DNA from: Streptomyces clavuligerus | GTDB taxonomy: Bacteria; Actinomycetota; Actinomycetes; Streptomycetales; Streptomycetaceae | Length of the DNA stretch: 64,000 nt | NCBI RefSeq assembly: GCF_005519465.1 | Contig: NZ_CP027859.1 | Span: forward strand, 1,364,001-1,428,000 | Direction of reading: 5' to 3' | Shown: positions 1-9,259 of the stretch, piece by piece | How positions within the stretch are numbered: position 1 is the stretch's first letter | How the letters are laid out: each line of letters starts with the position of its first letter | The notes under the pieces: generated by a model | The model's database searches: none | Told to the model about the DNA's origin: nothing | The model's input: the letters and a program-made list of their open reading frames with translations, nothing else | Program-made: the position numbers and the translations under genes

Positions 1-3000
1 AGCGGCGGCGGAGCCCTGCGCCGCAGGATGGCCGAGGCCGACGAGGTGCACACCGCCGCGGCCCTGCCCGCCGACAGCCACGGCGTGGCCACCGAGTCCG
101 CCCAGCCCCGCATCGTCACCGGCTCCACCGCCGGGCTGCGCGCCCTCGACGCCCTCGGACTGGACGCGACCGTCGCGGTCGGCCACAGCCTCGGCGAACT
201 CTCCGCCCTGCACTGGGCCGGAGCGCTCGACCAGGAGCCGCTGTTCGATCTTGCGCGGACCCGGGGCGCCGTCATGGCGGAACACAGCGCCCCCGGCACC
301 ATGACCTCGCTCGCCGCCTCCGCCGAGAAGGCCGCCGAACTGGCCGCCGGGCTCCCGGTCGTCCTCGCCGGGCACAACGGCCCCGAGCAGACCGTCCTCG
401 CCGGACCCGCCGACGCGATCGCCGATGTCGAGGCCAGGGCCCGCGCCGCCGGGACGAACTGCACCCGTCTCGCCGTCTCCCACGCCTTCCACTCCCCCCT
501 GATGACGGCCGCCGCCGAGACCTTCGGCACCTGGCTCGCGGAACGGGAGTTCCGCCCCGTCGGACGGCGGGTCGTCTCCACGGTCACCGGCGACGTCCTC
601 GCCCCCGGCACCGACCTGCGCGCGCTGCTGCGACGGCAGATCACCGCCCCCGTGCTCTTCACCCGGGCCGTCGCCCGCGCGGCGGCGGACGCCGACCTCT
701 TCATCGAGGTCGGCCCCGGCCGGGTGCTCAGCCCCCTCGCCACCGCCGTCACCGGACTGCCCGCCCTCTCCCTGGACACCGACAGCGAATCGCTGCGCGG
801 ACTGCTCGGCGTGGCGGGCGCCGCCCATGTCCTCGGCGCGCCGCTCGACCACGCGCGCCTCTTCCACGACCGGCTGATCCGGCCCCTCGACACCGACGGC
901 GGATTCCGGTTCTTCACCAGCCCGGCGGAAGCGGCTCCCGTGGTCGACCTGAACGGCCACCGCGCCATCGCCGCGGGCCACGAGCCCGACGCCGAGCCCC
1001 ACGCCGTCACCGCCACCGTCACCGGAGAGCGTGGCGGAGAGGGCACCGGCAGCGGTGACGCGCCGACCGGGAACACCGTCGACCTGCTGCGCCGGATCGT
1101 TGCCGAACGGGCCGAACTCCCGCCCGAACTGGTCACCTCCGAGACCCGTTTGCTCGACGGCCTCCACCTCAGCTCCATCACCGTCGGCCAGATCGTCAAC
1201 GAGGCCGCCCGGCTGCTCGGCGTCCCCCCGGCCGCGACCCCGCTCAACTTCGCGACCGCGACCGTCGGCGAACTCGCCGAGGCCCTGACGGAACTGGCGG
1301 GCACCGCACGGGACGGCGACAGCGCCCGGCCCCCCGCCGTCGCCGGGGCCGCCGCCTGGGCCCGTGCCTTCGCCGTCGAACCCGAGGAGCTGCCCCTCCC
1401 CACAGCCGCCCCGCCCGAGGACAACGCCCCCTGGCAGCTCTTCGCGGACCGCGGCCACCCCTTCGCCGAACCCCTGCGCCGCAGGCTGGAGAAGGCCCGT
1501 GTCGGCGCGGGAGTCCTGGTCTGCCTGCCGCCCTCCGCCACCGAGGCCGACCTGGAGACGGCCCTGCGGGGAGCCAGGGCCGCGCTCGCCGACGGGCACA
1601 CCCGGCGCTTCGTCCTCGTCCAGCATGGCCCCGTCGCCACCGCGCTCGCCAAGACCCTCCACCTCGAAGCTCCCCGGCTGCGCACCACCGTCGTCCGGCT
1701 CCCGGCGAACGCCCATGTGCATATGGATGCGGATGCGAATTCCGATACGGGAGGGGAAGGGGAGGCGACCGGGTCCCGGGCCGGGGCCATCGCGGTGATC
1801 GTCGCGGAGACCGCCGCGACCACCCACTTCACCGAAGCCCACTACGGCCCCGAAGGCAGCCGTACGGTGCCCGTTCTGCGCCCGCTTCCGGTGCGCCCGG
1901 CCCGCGCCCGGCAGCCCCTGGGCTCCTCCGACGTCCTCCTCGTCACCGGCGGCGGCAAGGGCATCACCGCCGAATGCGCCCTGGCCCTCGCCGTCGACAC
2001 CGGCGCGAGCCTGGCCGTGCTGGGCCGCTCCGACCCGGCGCGGGACACCGAACTCGCCGCCAATCTGCGCCGGATGACCGACAACGGCGTCACCGTCCGC
2101 TACGCCCCCGCCGATGTCACCGACCCCGGCCAGGTCGGCGCCGCCGTCGCCCGGCTGACCGCCGCACTCGGCCCCGTCACCGCCGTTCTGCACGGCGCCG
2201 GACGCAATGAGCCCGCCGCCCTGACCGACCTCGACCCGGATGCCTTCCGGCGCGCCCTCGCCCCCAAGGTCGACGGGCTGCGGGCGGTCCTGGACGCGCT
2301 CGAACCGGACCGGCTGCGGCTCCTGATCGCGTTCGGCAGCATCATCGGCCGTGCCGGGCTGCGGGGTGAGGCCCACTACGCCACCGCCAACGAGTGGCTG
2401 ACCGATCTCACCGAGGAGTTCGCGCGATCCCATCCGCACTGCCGGACCCTGTGCCTGGAGTGGTCCGTGTGGTCGGGGGTCGGCATGGGCGAACGGCTCT
2501 CCGTCGTCGAGTCGCTCACCCGCGACGGCGTCACCCCCGTCACCCCCGACCAGGGGATCGCCCTCCTGCGCCGGCTCGTCACCGACCCCGACGCCCCCAC
2601 CGTCACCGTGGTCAGCGGCCGTACGGAAGGCATCGCCACCGTACGGCGGGCCACCCGCCCGCTGCCCCTGCTGCGGTTCGTCGAGAAGCCCCTGATCCGC
2701 TACGACGGGGTCGAACTGGTCACCGAGGCCGAGCTGAGCGTGGGCACCGACCCCTATCTCGCCGACCACGAACTGGACGGCAGCCTGCTGTTCCCCGCCG
2801 TCCTCGGCATGGAGGCGATGGCGCAGGTCGCCGCCGCCGTCACCGGGCACACCACCGTCCCCGTGATCGAAGGGGCCGAGTTCCTGCGCCCCATCACCGT
2901 CCCCGCCACGGGCCGTACGACGATCCGCGTCGCCGCCGTCGTCACCGCCGAGGACACCGTGGAGGCGGCCATCCACAGCGAGGAGACCGGATTCGCCGCG

Positions 3001-4170
3001 GAACACTTCCGGGCCCGGCTGGTCTTCGCCGCAGCGCCCCCGCCCGCGACACCGCTCCCCGCGCCGACCGGGGACGGTCTGCCACCGGTCCCCCTGGACC
3101 CCGTCCGCGAACTCTACGGCGACCTGCTCTTCCAGAGCGGACGCTTCACCCGGCTGCGCCGCTACCACCGGGCCGCCGCCCGGGAGGTCGACGCCGAGGT
3201 GGCGACCTCGGCACGGGAGAACTGGTTCGCCGGTTTCCTCCCCGGTGAACTGCTGCTCGGCGACCCGGGGGCACGGGACGCCCTGATGCACGGCAACCAG
3301 GTCTGCGTACCGTACGCCACCCTGCTGCCCCAGGCCGTCGGACGGATCCGCCCGTACGGCGGGAAACCCGCTGTCACCGGGGATCTGCGGTACTGCGCCG
3401 TGGAACGGCACCGCGACGGCGACACCCATGTCTACGACATCGCGGTCCGCACCGCCGACGGCGAGGTCGTCGAATGGTGGGAGGGGCTGCGGCTGCGCGC
3501 GGTCCGCCACCGCGACAGCGGCGGCCCCTGGGTGGCACCGCTGCTCGGGCCGTATCTGGAACGGACGGTGGAGGACCTGACCGGGGCCCGGGTCGCGGTC
3601 GCCGTCGAACCGGACGGCGACCGCGAGGGAGCGGGGAACGGCGACGGGGGCGGCGACGGCGACAGGGCCGGGGCCGGGGGAGGAGACCGCGGGGACCGTA
3701 CGGCACGGGCCGCCGGACGTGCCACCGGCCGCCCGGTCGGGCTGCGCCGCCGCCCCGACGGACGGCCGGAGCTGAGCGGTAGCGGAACCGGGCGGCTCTC
3801 GTCCGCCCACGGCGCGGACCTGACCCTCTGCGCGGTGTCGGACCGGACCGTCGGCTGCGACATCGAGGAGGTCGCCGCCCGGCCAGCCCCGGAGTGGGCG
3901 GCGCTGCTCGGCGGACACGCGGCACTGGCCCACCTGGTCGCCCGGGAGACGGGGGAGGACCCGGACACCGCCGCGACCCGGGTGTGGACCGCCGTCGAAT
4001 GCCTTCAGAAGGCCGGGTACACCGGGTCGGCGCCCCTGACCCTGACCCCGGCGCGGAGGCCGGGCTGGACGGTCTTCTCCTCGGCGGAACTACGGGTCAC
4101 CACGCTCGCCACCACCGTACGAGGGGCGGCGGCACCGCTCGTCCTCGCGATCCTCACAGGAGGGCACTAG
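1..4170 (+). CDS. Enediyne iterative polyketide synthase (PKSE), 3' part
   Basis: The reading frame is open from base 1, so this is the C-terminal ~1,389 residues of a larger protein whose ketosynthase lies upstream of the window. Visible domains in order are: acyltransferase (GHSLGE near residue 61), an acyl carrier domain of the PKSE type (LHLSS near 390), ketoreductase (glycine-rich LLVTGGGKGI near 646), dehydratase (LADHELDGSLLFP near 920) and a C-terminal integrated phosphopantetheinyl transferase (GCDIEEV near 1285, WTAVECLQKAG near 1326). KS-AT-ACP-KR-DH-PPTase is the known PKSE layout, which builds the linear polyene precursor of enediyne warheads on its own ACP. A Gly/Asp-rich stretch just before the PPTase (bases ~3620-3720) is low complexity. 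The next gene is the matching thioesterase. The family call is firm; the final product cannot be told from this window. Confidence 0.93.
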   Translation, partial: SGGGALRRRMAEADEVHTAAALPADSHGVATESAQPRIVTGSTAGLRALDALGLDATVAVGHSLGELSALHWAGALDQEPLFDLARTRGAVMAEHSAPGTMTSLAASAEKAAELAAGLPVVLAGHNGPEQTVLAGPADAIADVEARARAAGTNCTRLAVSHAFHSPLMTAAAETFGTWLAEREFRPVGRRVVSTVTGDVLAPGTDLRALLRRQITAPVLFTRAVARAAADADLFIEVGPGRVLSPLATAVTGLPALSLDTDSESLRGLLGVAGAAHVLGAPLDHARLFHDRLIRPLDTDGGFRFFTSPAEAAPVVDLNGHRAIAAGHEPDAEPHAVTATVTGERGGEGTGSGDAPTGNTVDLLRRIVAERAELPPELVTSETRLLDGLHLSSITVGQIVNEAARLLGVPPAATPLNFATATVGELAEALTELAGTARDGDSARPPAVAGAAAWARAFAVEPEELPLPTAAPPEDNAPWQLFADRGHPFAEPLRRRLEKARVGAGVLVCLPPSATEADLETALRGARAALADGHTRRFVLVQHGPVATALAKTLHLEAPRLRTTVVRLPANAHVHMDADANSDTGGEGEATGSRAGAIAVIVAETAATTHFTEAHYGPEGSRTVPVLRPLPVRPARARQPLGSSDVLLVTGGGKGITAECALALAVDTGASLAVLGRSDPARDTELAANLRRMTDNGVTVRYAPADVTDPGQVGAAVARLTAALGPVTAVLHGAGRNEPAALTDLDPDAFRRALAPKVDGLRAVLDALEPDRLRLLIAFGSIIGRAGLRGEAHYATANEWLTDLTEEFARSHPHCRTLCLEWSVWSGVGMGERLSVVESLTRDGVTPVTPDQGIALLRRLVTDPDAPTVTVVSGRTEGIATVRRATRPLPLLRFVEKPLIRYDGVELVTEAELSVGTDPYLADHELDGSLLFPAVLGMEAMAQVAAAVTGHTTVPVIEGAEFLRPITVPATGRTTIRVAAVVTAEDTVEAAIHSEETGFAAEHFRARLVFAAAPPPATPLPAPTGDGLPPVPLDPVRELYGDLLFQSGRFTRLRRYHRAAAREVDAEVATSARENWFAGFLPGELLLGDPGARDALMHGNQVCVPYATLLPQAVGRIRPYGGKPAVTGDLRYCAVERHRDGDTHVYDIAVRTADGEVVEWWEGLRLRAVRHRDSGGPWVAPLLGPYLERTVEDLTGARVAVAVEPDGDREGAGNGDGGGDGDRAGAGGGDRGDRTARAAGRATGRPVGLRRRPDGRPELSGSGTGRLSSAHGADLTLCAVSDRTVGCDIEEVAARPAPEWAALLGGHAALAHLVARETGEDPDTAATRVWTAVECLQKAGYTGSAPLTLTPARRPGWTVFSSAELRVTTLATTVRGAAAPLVLAILTGGH

Positions 4171-4172
4171 CC

Positions 4173-4631
4173 ATGGCGGACTACTTCGAGCACCGGCACA
4201 TCGTCGGCTTCGAGGAGACCAACCTCGTCGGCAACGTCTACTACGTCAACTATCTGCGCTGGCAGGGCCGGTGCCGGGAGATGTTCCTCAAGCAGCGTGC
4301 CCCGGAGGTCCTGGCCGATCTCCAGGCCGACCTCAAACTCTTCACGCTGAAGGTCGACTGCGAGTTCTTCGCCGAGATCACCGCCTTCGACGAACTGTCG
4401 ATCAGAATGCGGCTGGCGCACCTCGCCCAGACCCAGTTGGAGTTCACCTTCGACTACGTCAAACTCGGCCCCGGCGGGGCGGAGACCCTGGTCGCCCGGG
4501 GCAGCCAGCGGGTGGCCTGCATGCGCGGGCCGAACAGCGCCACCGTCCCGTCCCTGGTGCCCGAGGCGCTGGTGCGGGCGCTGTCGCCGTACTCCGGCCC
4601 GGCCCTGCTCCCGCTGGGCAGAACGGCCTGA
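4173..4631 (+). CDS. Enediyne hot-dog thioesterase (SgcE10/CalE7/DynE7 family)
   Basis: A 152-residue protein starting 2 bases after the PKSE stop, with Shine-Dalgarno CAGGAGG lying inside the end of the PKSE gene, so the two are probably co-translated. The N-terminal block NLVGNVYYVNYLRWQGRCRE is the hallmark of the enediyne-specific 4-hydroxybenzoyl-CoA-type thioesterases, which hydrolyse the polyene from the PKSE carrier domain (known for CalE7, DynE7 and SgcE10). Length and single-domain hot-dog architecture fit. PKSE plus this thioesterase is the minimal enediyne cassette, so the pair fixes the identity of the cluster more firmly than either gene alone. Confidence 0.93.
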   Translation: MADYFEHRHIVGFEETNLVGNVYYVNYLRWQGRCREMFLKQRAPEVLADLQADLKLFTLKVDCEFFAEITAFDELSIRMRLAHLAQTQLEFTFDYVKLGPGGAETLVARGSQRVACMRGPNSATVPSLVPEALVRALSPYSGPALLPLGRTA

Positions 4632-4639
4632 CCACGGTT

Positions 4640-4666
4640 CCTCCGGGGGGCGGTACCCCCCGGAGG
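4640..4666. terminator. Bidirectional terminator hairpin
   Basis: A perfect 11-bp stem (CCTCCGGGGGG / CCCCCCGGAGG) with a 5-base loop sits in the 41-base gap between the convergent thioesterase and regulator genes. Confidence 0.8.
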
Positions 4667-4672
4667 GCCGGA

Positions 4673-6502
4673 TCAGCCGGACGCGGTGCGGAGCGCCGTG
4701 GTCCGGACGTCCAGCAGCGCCAGCAGCTCCGGCGGGTCGAGCGCGTTCACCGGGCGGAGCTGGACGTCCACCGGGCTCGGCAGCGCGTGCAGGGCCACGG
4801 TGACCGGCTCGGAGGCCCCGACGCAGGGTACGGCGGGCACGCCGCCCCCGTCCCCGCCCTCGGCGCCGTCCCTGCCGTCCCTGCCGTCCCTGCTGTACGG
4901 GACGGACTGCGCCAGCACATACCAGGTGCCCTCGGGCACGTTCTCCAGCGCGTACGCGCCCGGGTGGTCCAGCAGGGCGCAGCGCACCGGCCGCCCCCGC
5001 GGCACGGGGTCGGGGAACAGCCCGACGAGGACACATCCGGCCGGTCCGCTCGCTGGGGGGAGGACACTGCCCCGGACCGACAGCGGCAGGGCGCCCGGCT
5101 CGTCCCCGCCGTCGGAGACGTTGATCTCCTCGGCGAATCCGCCGAGGCGGCGATAGGCGACCGGGGCCAGACCGACCGAGCTCTTGAAACGGGTGCTGAA
5201 GCTCCCGATGCTCCGGTAGCCGACGACATTGCTGATGTCGGCGATGTTCAGCTCCGTGCCGACGAGGAGCTTCTTCGCCTCCTGGAGCCGCAGCGCGGAG
5301 AGGAAGTGCACCGGGGACAGCCCGGTCATGTTCTTGAACACCCGGGTGAAGTGGAATCTGCTGAACATCGCCGTCTCGGCCAGGGCGTCGATGGTGAGTT
5401 CCTCGCCGAGGTTCTCCCGCATGCTGCGGATGGCGCTGGTGACGGCCCGTTCGACGGCGGACTCCTTGGGCCGGGCCACGTCGTCGGCGATCCGCTGCCA
5501 GGTCTGCGCGCACTGCCGGGCCAGTTCCACCACGGCGTCCACGCAGTGCGCCGGGACCGTCGCGGTCAGGGCCTGCCAGTCGTCGTCGGTGACGGCCTGG
5601 GTGTGCAGCCAGCGCAGCAGCTCCCGTCCTGTGCGGGTGTTCTGCAAGGAGGGGTCCTGGGAGAGGCTTCGCAGCAGGGCGAGCCGGTCCGCAGCGCTCT
5701 TCGGCCCCTCGGGGGTGTCCGGGCCCGGGGCGCCGGACGTCCGGCCGGGGCCCGGCTCCTCGCCGCCGAAGAGCTGTCGGCGTACGTCATGAGCGGTTCC
5801 GACGGAGACCCCGGCATCGCGGGCGATCGCCCGCAGCGGGGTGTCGGGCCGGGCCGAGATGAGCTGGGAGGCGCGCAGCCGCCCCGCGGAGCCGTCCAGC
5901 GGATACCGCCGTCCGTCGGCGCCGATCCGGCTGTTCAGGTGCGGAGATTCCTCAGCTGAACGCAGCCGCGGGGCTTCCTCGGCGGAGCGTCTGCGGATGG
6001 CGGAGACCGTCTTTCCGGACAGACCGGCGTGTGCCGCGACCGCGCGGTCCGACCACTGCGGCCGGACGGCGAGGATGCGCCGCGCCGCCGCCTTGCGGTC
6101 GGACAGCGACAGCGGCAGCCCATGGGCGATGTTCTCCCCGACCGCGCGGAGGAAGGCCTCGTCCCGACTGCCGTCGAAATAGGTCACCTCGATCTCCTGA
6201 CGGCCCCTCAGGGCCGCCGCGCGCAAGCGGTGCATCCCGTCGACGACCCGCAGGGTGGCCCGGTCCACCAGCAGCGGAGGTAATTCCCGGCCGGATTCGG
6301 CAAGACATTGAATATGGTGTTCATCGACGCCGTCGAGGCGTGGCGAGTCGGCGGGCAGCAGTCGTGATAAGGGAATAAGGTGAACGGTGTCCGCCCCGGT
6401 ATGCGCCCCGGTATCCGGCCGGGCTGTTCCGTCCGGCTCGGTGCGGGAGGGGGCCGACGGGACTCTGTCTGTCGCGCACGGTCGCGGGTCGTCGGTGGAC
6501 AA
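4673..6502 (-). CDS. Fusion regulator: ParB/StrR-type N-terminus plus AraC-type HTH, two TTA codons
   Basis: 609 residues from a TTG start preceded by AGGGGG. Residues ~40-165 form a ParB-like domain with the signature seen in StrR/NovG-type pathway activators (VVDGMHRLRAAALRG, then GLPLSLSDRKAAARRIL and an HTH ending SGKTVSAIRRR). A second HTH-like segment (LRAIARDAGVSVGTAHDVRR) follows at about 225. Residues ~345-450 are an AraC/XylS double HTH (LTIDALAETAMFSRFHFTRVFKNMTGLSP ... IADISNVVGYRSIGSFSTRFKSSVG, read as two helices pairs). The last ~150 residues have no recognised domain. Two in-frame TTA codons (complement of 6281-6283 and 6368-6370) predict dependence on the bldA tRNA. It faces the PKSE cassette convergently and is the best candidate for the enediyne pathway regulator. 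The fusion of two DNA-binding families is unusual. Confidence 0.82.
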   Translation of the reverse strand: MSTDDPRPCATDRVPSAPSRTEPDGTARPDTGAHTGADTVHLIPLSRLLPADSPRLDGVDEHHIQCLAESGRELPPLLVDRATLRVVDGMHRLRAAALRGRQEIEVTYFDGSRDEAFLRAVGENIAHGLPLSLSDRKAAARRILAVRPQWSDRAVAAHAGLSGKTVSAIRRRSAEEAPRLRSAEESPHLNSRIGADGRRYPLDGSAGRLRASQLISARPDTPLRAIARDAGVSVGTAHDVRRQLFGGEEPGPGRTSGAPGPDTPEGPKSAADRLALLRSLSQDPSLQNTRTGRELLRWLHTQAVTDDDWQALTATVPAHCVDAVVELARQCAQTWQRIADDVARPKESAVERAVTSAIRSMRENLGEELTIDALAETAMFSRFHFTRVFKNMTGLSPVHFLSALRLQEAKKLLVGTELNIADISNVVGYRSIGSFSTRFKSSVGLAPVAYRRLGGFAEEINVSDGGDEPGALPLSVRGSVLPPASGPAGCVLVGLFPDPVPRGRPVRCALLDHPGAYALENVPEGTWYVLAQSVPYSRDGRDGRDGAEGGDGGGVPAVPCVGASEPVTVALHALPSPVDVQLRPVNALDPPELLALLDVRTTALRTASG

Positions 6503-6699
6503 CAGCGGAACCCCCTGTGGGCCTATGGAAGGTCAATACAGGAAACGGCTGCCCGATGTAGGATGAAATTATGCATGGCCGGTGTGTTTTTGACCACTTT
6601 TCAGCGCCGTTCTCCGGGCGCTTTCCGGAACGAGGAAAGAACCCCGCGCGGTCGGCGCCGACCGGCCCGGAGAAACGTTTCATTTGAGAAGGTGGGGGC

Positions 6700-7440
6700 T
6701 CAGCGGGGCCCGGGCTCCCACGGGCCGGACTGCGCCTGGTACCGCCGTCCGTTGACCTCGTCGGCGGAACGCTCCGTCAGCCACTCCCAGAACGGCAGGG
6801 TGACCTCGGGACCGGGCACCCCGGACAGATCGAAGCCGGGTTCGGCCTGCTCATAGCCCCGGGTGCGCATATCGCCCGGGTCGACGGAGACGGCGCCCGC
6901 GCCCGAGTCCGCGATCTCGACCGCGAGGACCCGGGTGGCCTGGTCCAGGGCCGCCTTGCTGGCCGCGTAGATCCCCGCACAGGGGAAGACCTCGACCGCC
7001 GCCACGCTGGACAGGTTCACCACCAGACCGCCGCTCTTCCGCAGCGCGGGCAGCGCCGGTTGGGCCAGCGCGAGGGGCGCGGCCACATTGGTCCGCAGCA
7101 CCTCGTCGAACACCTCCGCCGGGTGGTCGAGCAGCGGCCGGATGGGGCTGACACCGATCCTGGACGCGTTGTTCACCAGCCAGTCGAGCCTGCCGAGGGA
7201 GTCCGCCGCGGCGATCAGCCGCTCGCGGTGCGCGGCGTCCCCGACATCGCCCGCGACCGCGATCACGGTCCCGCCCCGCCCGGACAGTCGGTCGGCGACG
7301 GCCGTCAGATCGGCCGCGGTGCGCGCGGTGAGGACCAGGCTCCAGCCGAGTCCATGGAGATGGGAGGCGAGTGTCTCGCCGAGGCCGGTGCTCGCACCGG
7401 TGATCAGCGCGACACGGGACACGGGGCCGGGTTCCGTCAT
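6700..7440 (-). CDS. Short-chain dehydrogenase/reductase
   Basis: 246 residues, classical SDR: N-terminal Rossmann motif TGASTGLG (residues ~14-21), NNAS at ~90, catalytic Ser in NLSSVAA and YAASK (Tyr/Lys) near 155-159. The C-terminal stretch ending NGRRYQAQSGPW is typical of cofactor-binding SDRs of this size. The ATG has GGAG about ten bases upstream. It is the last gene of a leftward run (small alpha+beta protein, MFS exporter, SDR), 119 bases after the exporter. Probably an NAD(P)H-dependent tailoring or keto-reducing enzyme; the substrate cannot be inferred. Confidence 0.88.
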   Translation of the reverse strand: MTEPGPVSRVALITGASTGLGETLASHLHGLGWSLVLTARTAADLTAVADRLSGRGGTVIAVAGDVGDAAHRERLIAAADSLGRLDWLVNNASRIGVSPIRPLLDHPAEVFDEVLRTNVAAPLALAQPALPALRKSGGLVVNLSSVAAVEVFPCAGIYAASKAALDQATRVLAVEIADSGAGAVSVDPGDMRTRGYEQAEPGFDLSGVPGPEVTLPFWEWLTERSADEVNGRRYQAQSGPWEPGPR

Positions 7441-7559
7441 GGGACGTCAACTCCTCGGTCTGCGGGGACGGGGACGGGGGTGTCCGGCCGCCCGTGGCGG
7501 CGGCGGACCGGACACCCGGGCCGTCCCGGCGCGTCCCGTCGGCGTGTCCCGGCGGGGCG

Positions 7560-8828
7560 CTACTGCTGGGCCGGCAGCGCCGCCGGGGCGGGGGCCGCCG
7601 CCACGCGGTCGGCCTCGGCCACCGGCGGGGCGAGCGACAGCAGCCCGATGCCGACACCCGCGGCCACGACCAGCACCATGGCGGTGTTGAGCGAGGTGAG
7701 GTCGGAGAGCCAGCCGTACACGGTCGGTGTCGCGATGAAGGCGGAGTACGCGGGGAGCATCATGGCCGCCGCCACGACGTTCACCCGGCTGGGCGCCACC
7801 CGGGTCGCCGCGCTGAGACAGGTCGGCTGCACACCGGCGATGGCCATGCCCATGAGCAGGAAGGCGAGGACGGAGAGCCACAGGTCGACGGCGGCCATCA
7901 GCAGCGCTCCGGAGAGCGCGGTTCCGACCGCGGAGATGAGGAACGAGGTCCGGATGCCCAGCGAGGCCACCAGCCAGGCGTTGATCAGCCGGCCGATCAT
8001 CATGGTCAGACTGAAGAGAGCGAACGCCGCGCCGCCGTAGACGATGGGGGCGTTCAGCAGTTGGTCGACGTAGATCACCGACCAGACCTGCACAATGCTC
8101 TCCACCGCGATGCCCAGCACGGTCATCACGAACACGATGCGGAACAGCGGGTTGCGCATCAGCTTCCGGACGCCGATGTCGCCCTGGGGCCCGGCGCCCT
8201 CCTCGGCGGCGGCTTCCTCGTCACGGTTGATCGGGGGGAAGGGGATCAGGAACGAGGCGACCAGGACGGGCACCATGGTCACCGTGAACAGCGCGATCAT
8301 CCAGCGGTAGTCCATACCCAGGCTGATCAGGGCGCCCGCGCCGAGTGCGCTGACCACTGTGCCGAGGCTGTTGATCGCGTACATCACATTCATCACATCG
8401 CGTCCGCCGCGGGTCTCGATCTCCATGAACACGCTGTTCGCGGCGGTGTCGATCAGCGCGGACGAGACACCGGCGAGGGCGAACGCGATCAGCAGCCCGA
8501 TGAGATGGGTGCTGATGGACAGCATCACCAGCAGCCCGATCTGCGCGAGCTGGCCGTAGATCCCGATCTGGCGGTGGTCGAAGCGGTGGTACAGACGCTT
8601 GGTCGAGAGCAGCGTCAGCAGTCCGACGGCGGGCAGCAGCAGATGCGCCGTACCGAAGAAGCCGTCACTCAGGTCTAATTCCCTGATCACCTCCGCCCAG
8701 GCCACGGTCATCACACCGATGGCGATGCCGAACATGAAGAACTGGGTACCGGACAGCCAGGTAACCGCCCGCAGATTCCACTCCGGTCCGGATGCTGCGG
8801 CGTTTCCGTCCTGCTGTTCCGTCGTCAC
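7560..8828 (-). CDS. MFS transporter, probable exporter
   Basis: About 422 residues from a GTG start (GTG ACG ACG GAA), with AGGAG placed correctly within the end of the upstream gene and only 2 bases between that gene's stop and this start. The frame stays open upstream to 9302, but that extension is basic, Pro/Arg-rich and antisense-like, and is rejected. Roughly twelve hydrophobic segments are spread evenly, and a large cytoplasmic loop (FPPINRDEEAAAEEGAG) sits mid-protein, as in drug/metabolite MFS exporters. One TTA codon (complement of 8676-8678) suggests bldA control in step with the neighbouring regulator. Likely exports, or gives self-resistance to, the product of the enediyne cluster; that role is inference from position. 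Confidence 0.85.
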   Translation of the reverse strand: MTTEQQDGNAAASGPEWNLRAVTWLSGTQFFMFGIAIGVMTVAWAEVIRELDLSDGFFGTAHLLLPAVGLLTLLSTKRLYHRFDHRQIGIYGQLAQIGLLVMLSISTHLIGLLIAFALAGVSSALIDTAANSVFMEIETRGGRDVMNVMYAINSLGTVVSALGAGALISLGMDYRWMIALFTVTMVPVLVASFLIPFPPINRDEEAAAEEGAGPQGDIGVRKLMRNPLFRIVFVMTVLGIAVESIVQVWSVIYVDQLLNAPIVYGGAAFALFSLTMMIGRLINAWLVASLGIRTSFLISAVGTALSGALLMAAVDLWLSVLAFLLMGMAIAGVQPTCLSAATRVAPSRVNVVAAAMMLPAYSAFIATPTVYGWLSDLTSLNTAMVLVVAAGVGIGLLSLAPPVAEADRVAAAPAPAALPAQQ

Positions 8829-8830
8829 AC

Positions 8831-9259
8831 TTACTCCTGATGGGCAGGTTCCCACTGAGCGTGCGGGGTCTGCTGATATCGCTCGCGCTCGGCGGGGTTG
8901 AACAGTTCGAACACAGTGCTGAACTCGCCGCGCAGAATGCGGCTGGTGTCCAGCGTCTCCACAAAGGTCTTGTAGAGCTCTTCGAGTTCCGGGTCGATAT
9001 CGACCTTCGGCATCACCTCTTCGAAGTGCGCGCGGTCGTGGAAATGGTTGAGTTCGACGTACAGCACCTCGTCCGGCGTCAGATCGACACCGTCCAGGAG
9101 TCCTGAGCATCCGTACTTCGCCCTCGGGTCGCTCATCTCCAGCAGGGTGGCGCCGATGGCGCCATGGCGCCGGAATACCTCGTTGGCCCTGTGGACGACG
9201 GCGCGGAAGACTTCCTCGCGCGATCGGGGTACCCGGTGCAGGTACACGACGAGATACAC
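8831..9259 (-). CDS. Small alpha+beta-barrel-like protein of unknown function
   Basis: 142 residues from a GTG start with GGTGG upstream. The pattern of a short N-terminal beta strand (YLVVYLHRVP), an amphipathic helix (EEVFRAVVHRANEVFRRHGA), then further strands and a helix (NHFHDRAHFEEVMPKV) resembles dimeric ferredoxin-like-fold proteins such as DUF1428/NIPSNAP relatives. No catalytic motif is certain. It is the first gene of the leftward exporter-SDR run and is translationally coupled to the exporter. Such folds in antibiotic clusters include monooxygenases, cyclases and binding proteins, but the sequence alone does not choose between them. Confidence 0.6.
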   Translation of the reverse strand: MYLVVYLHRVPRSREEVFRAVVHRANEVFRRHGAIGATLLEMSDPRAKYGCSGLLDGVDLTPDEVLYVELNHFHDRAHFEEVMPKVDIDPELEELYKTFVETLDTSRILRGEFSTVFELFNPAERERYQQTPHAQWEPAHQE

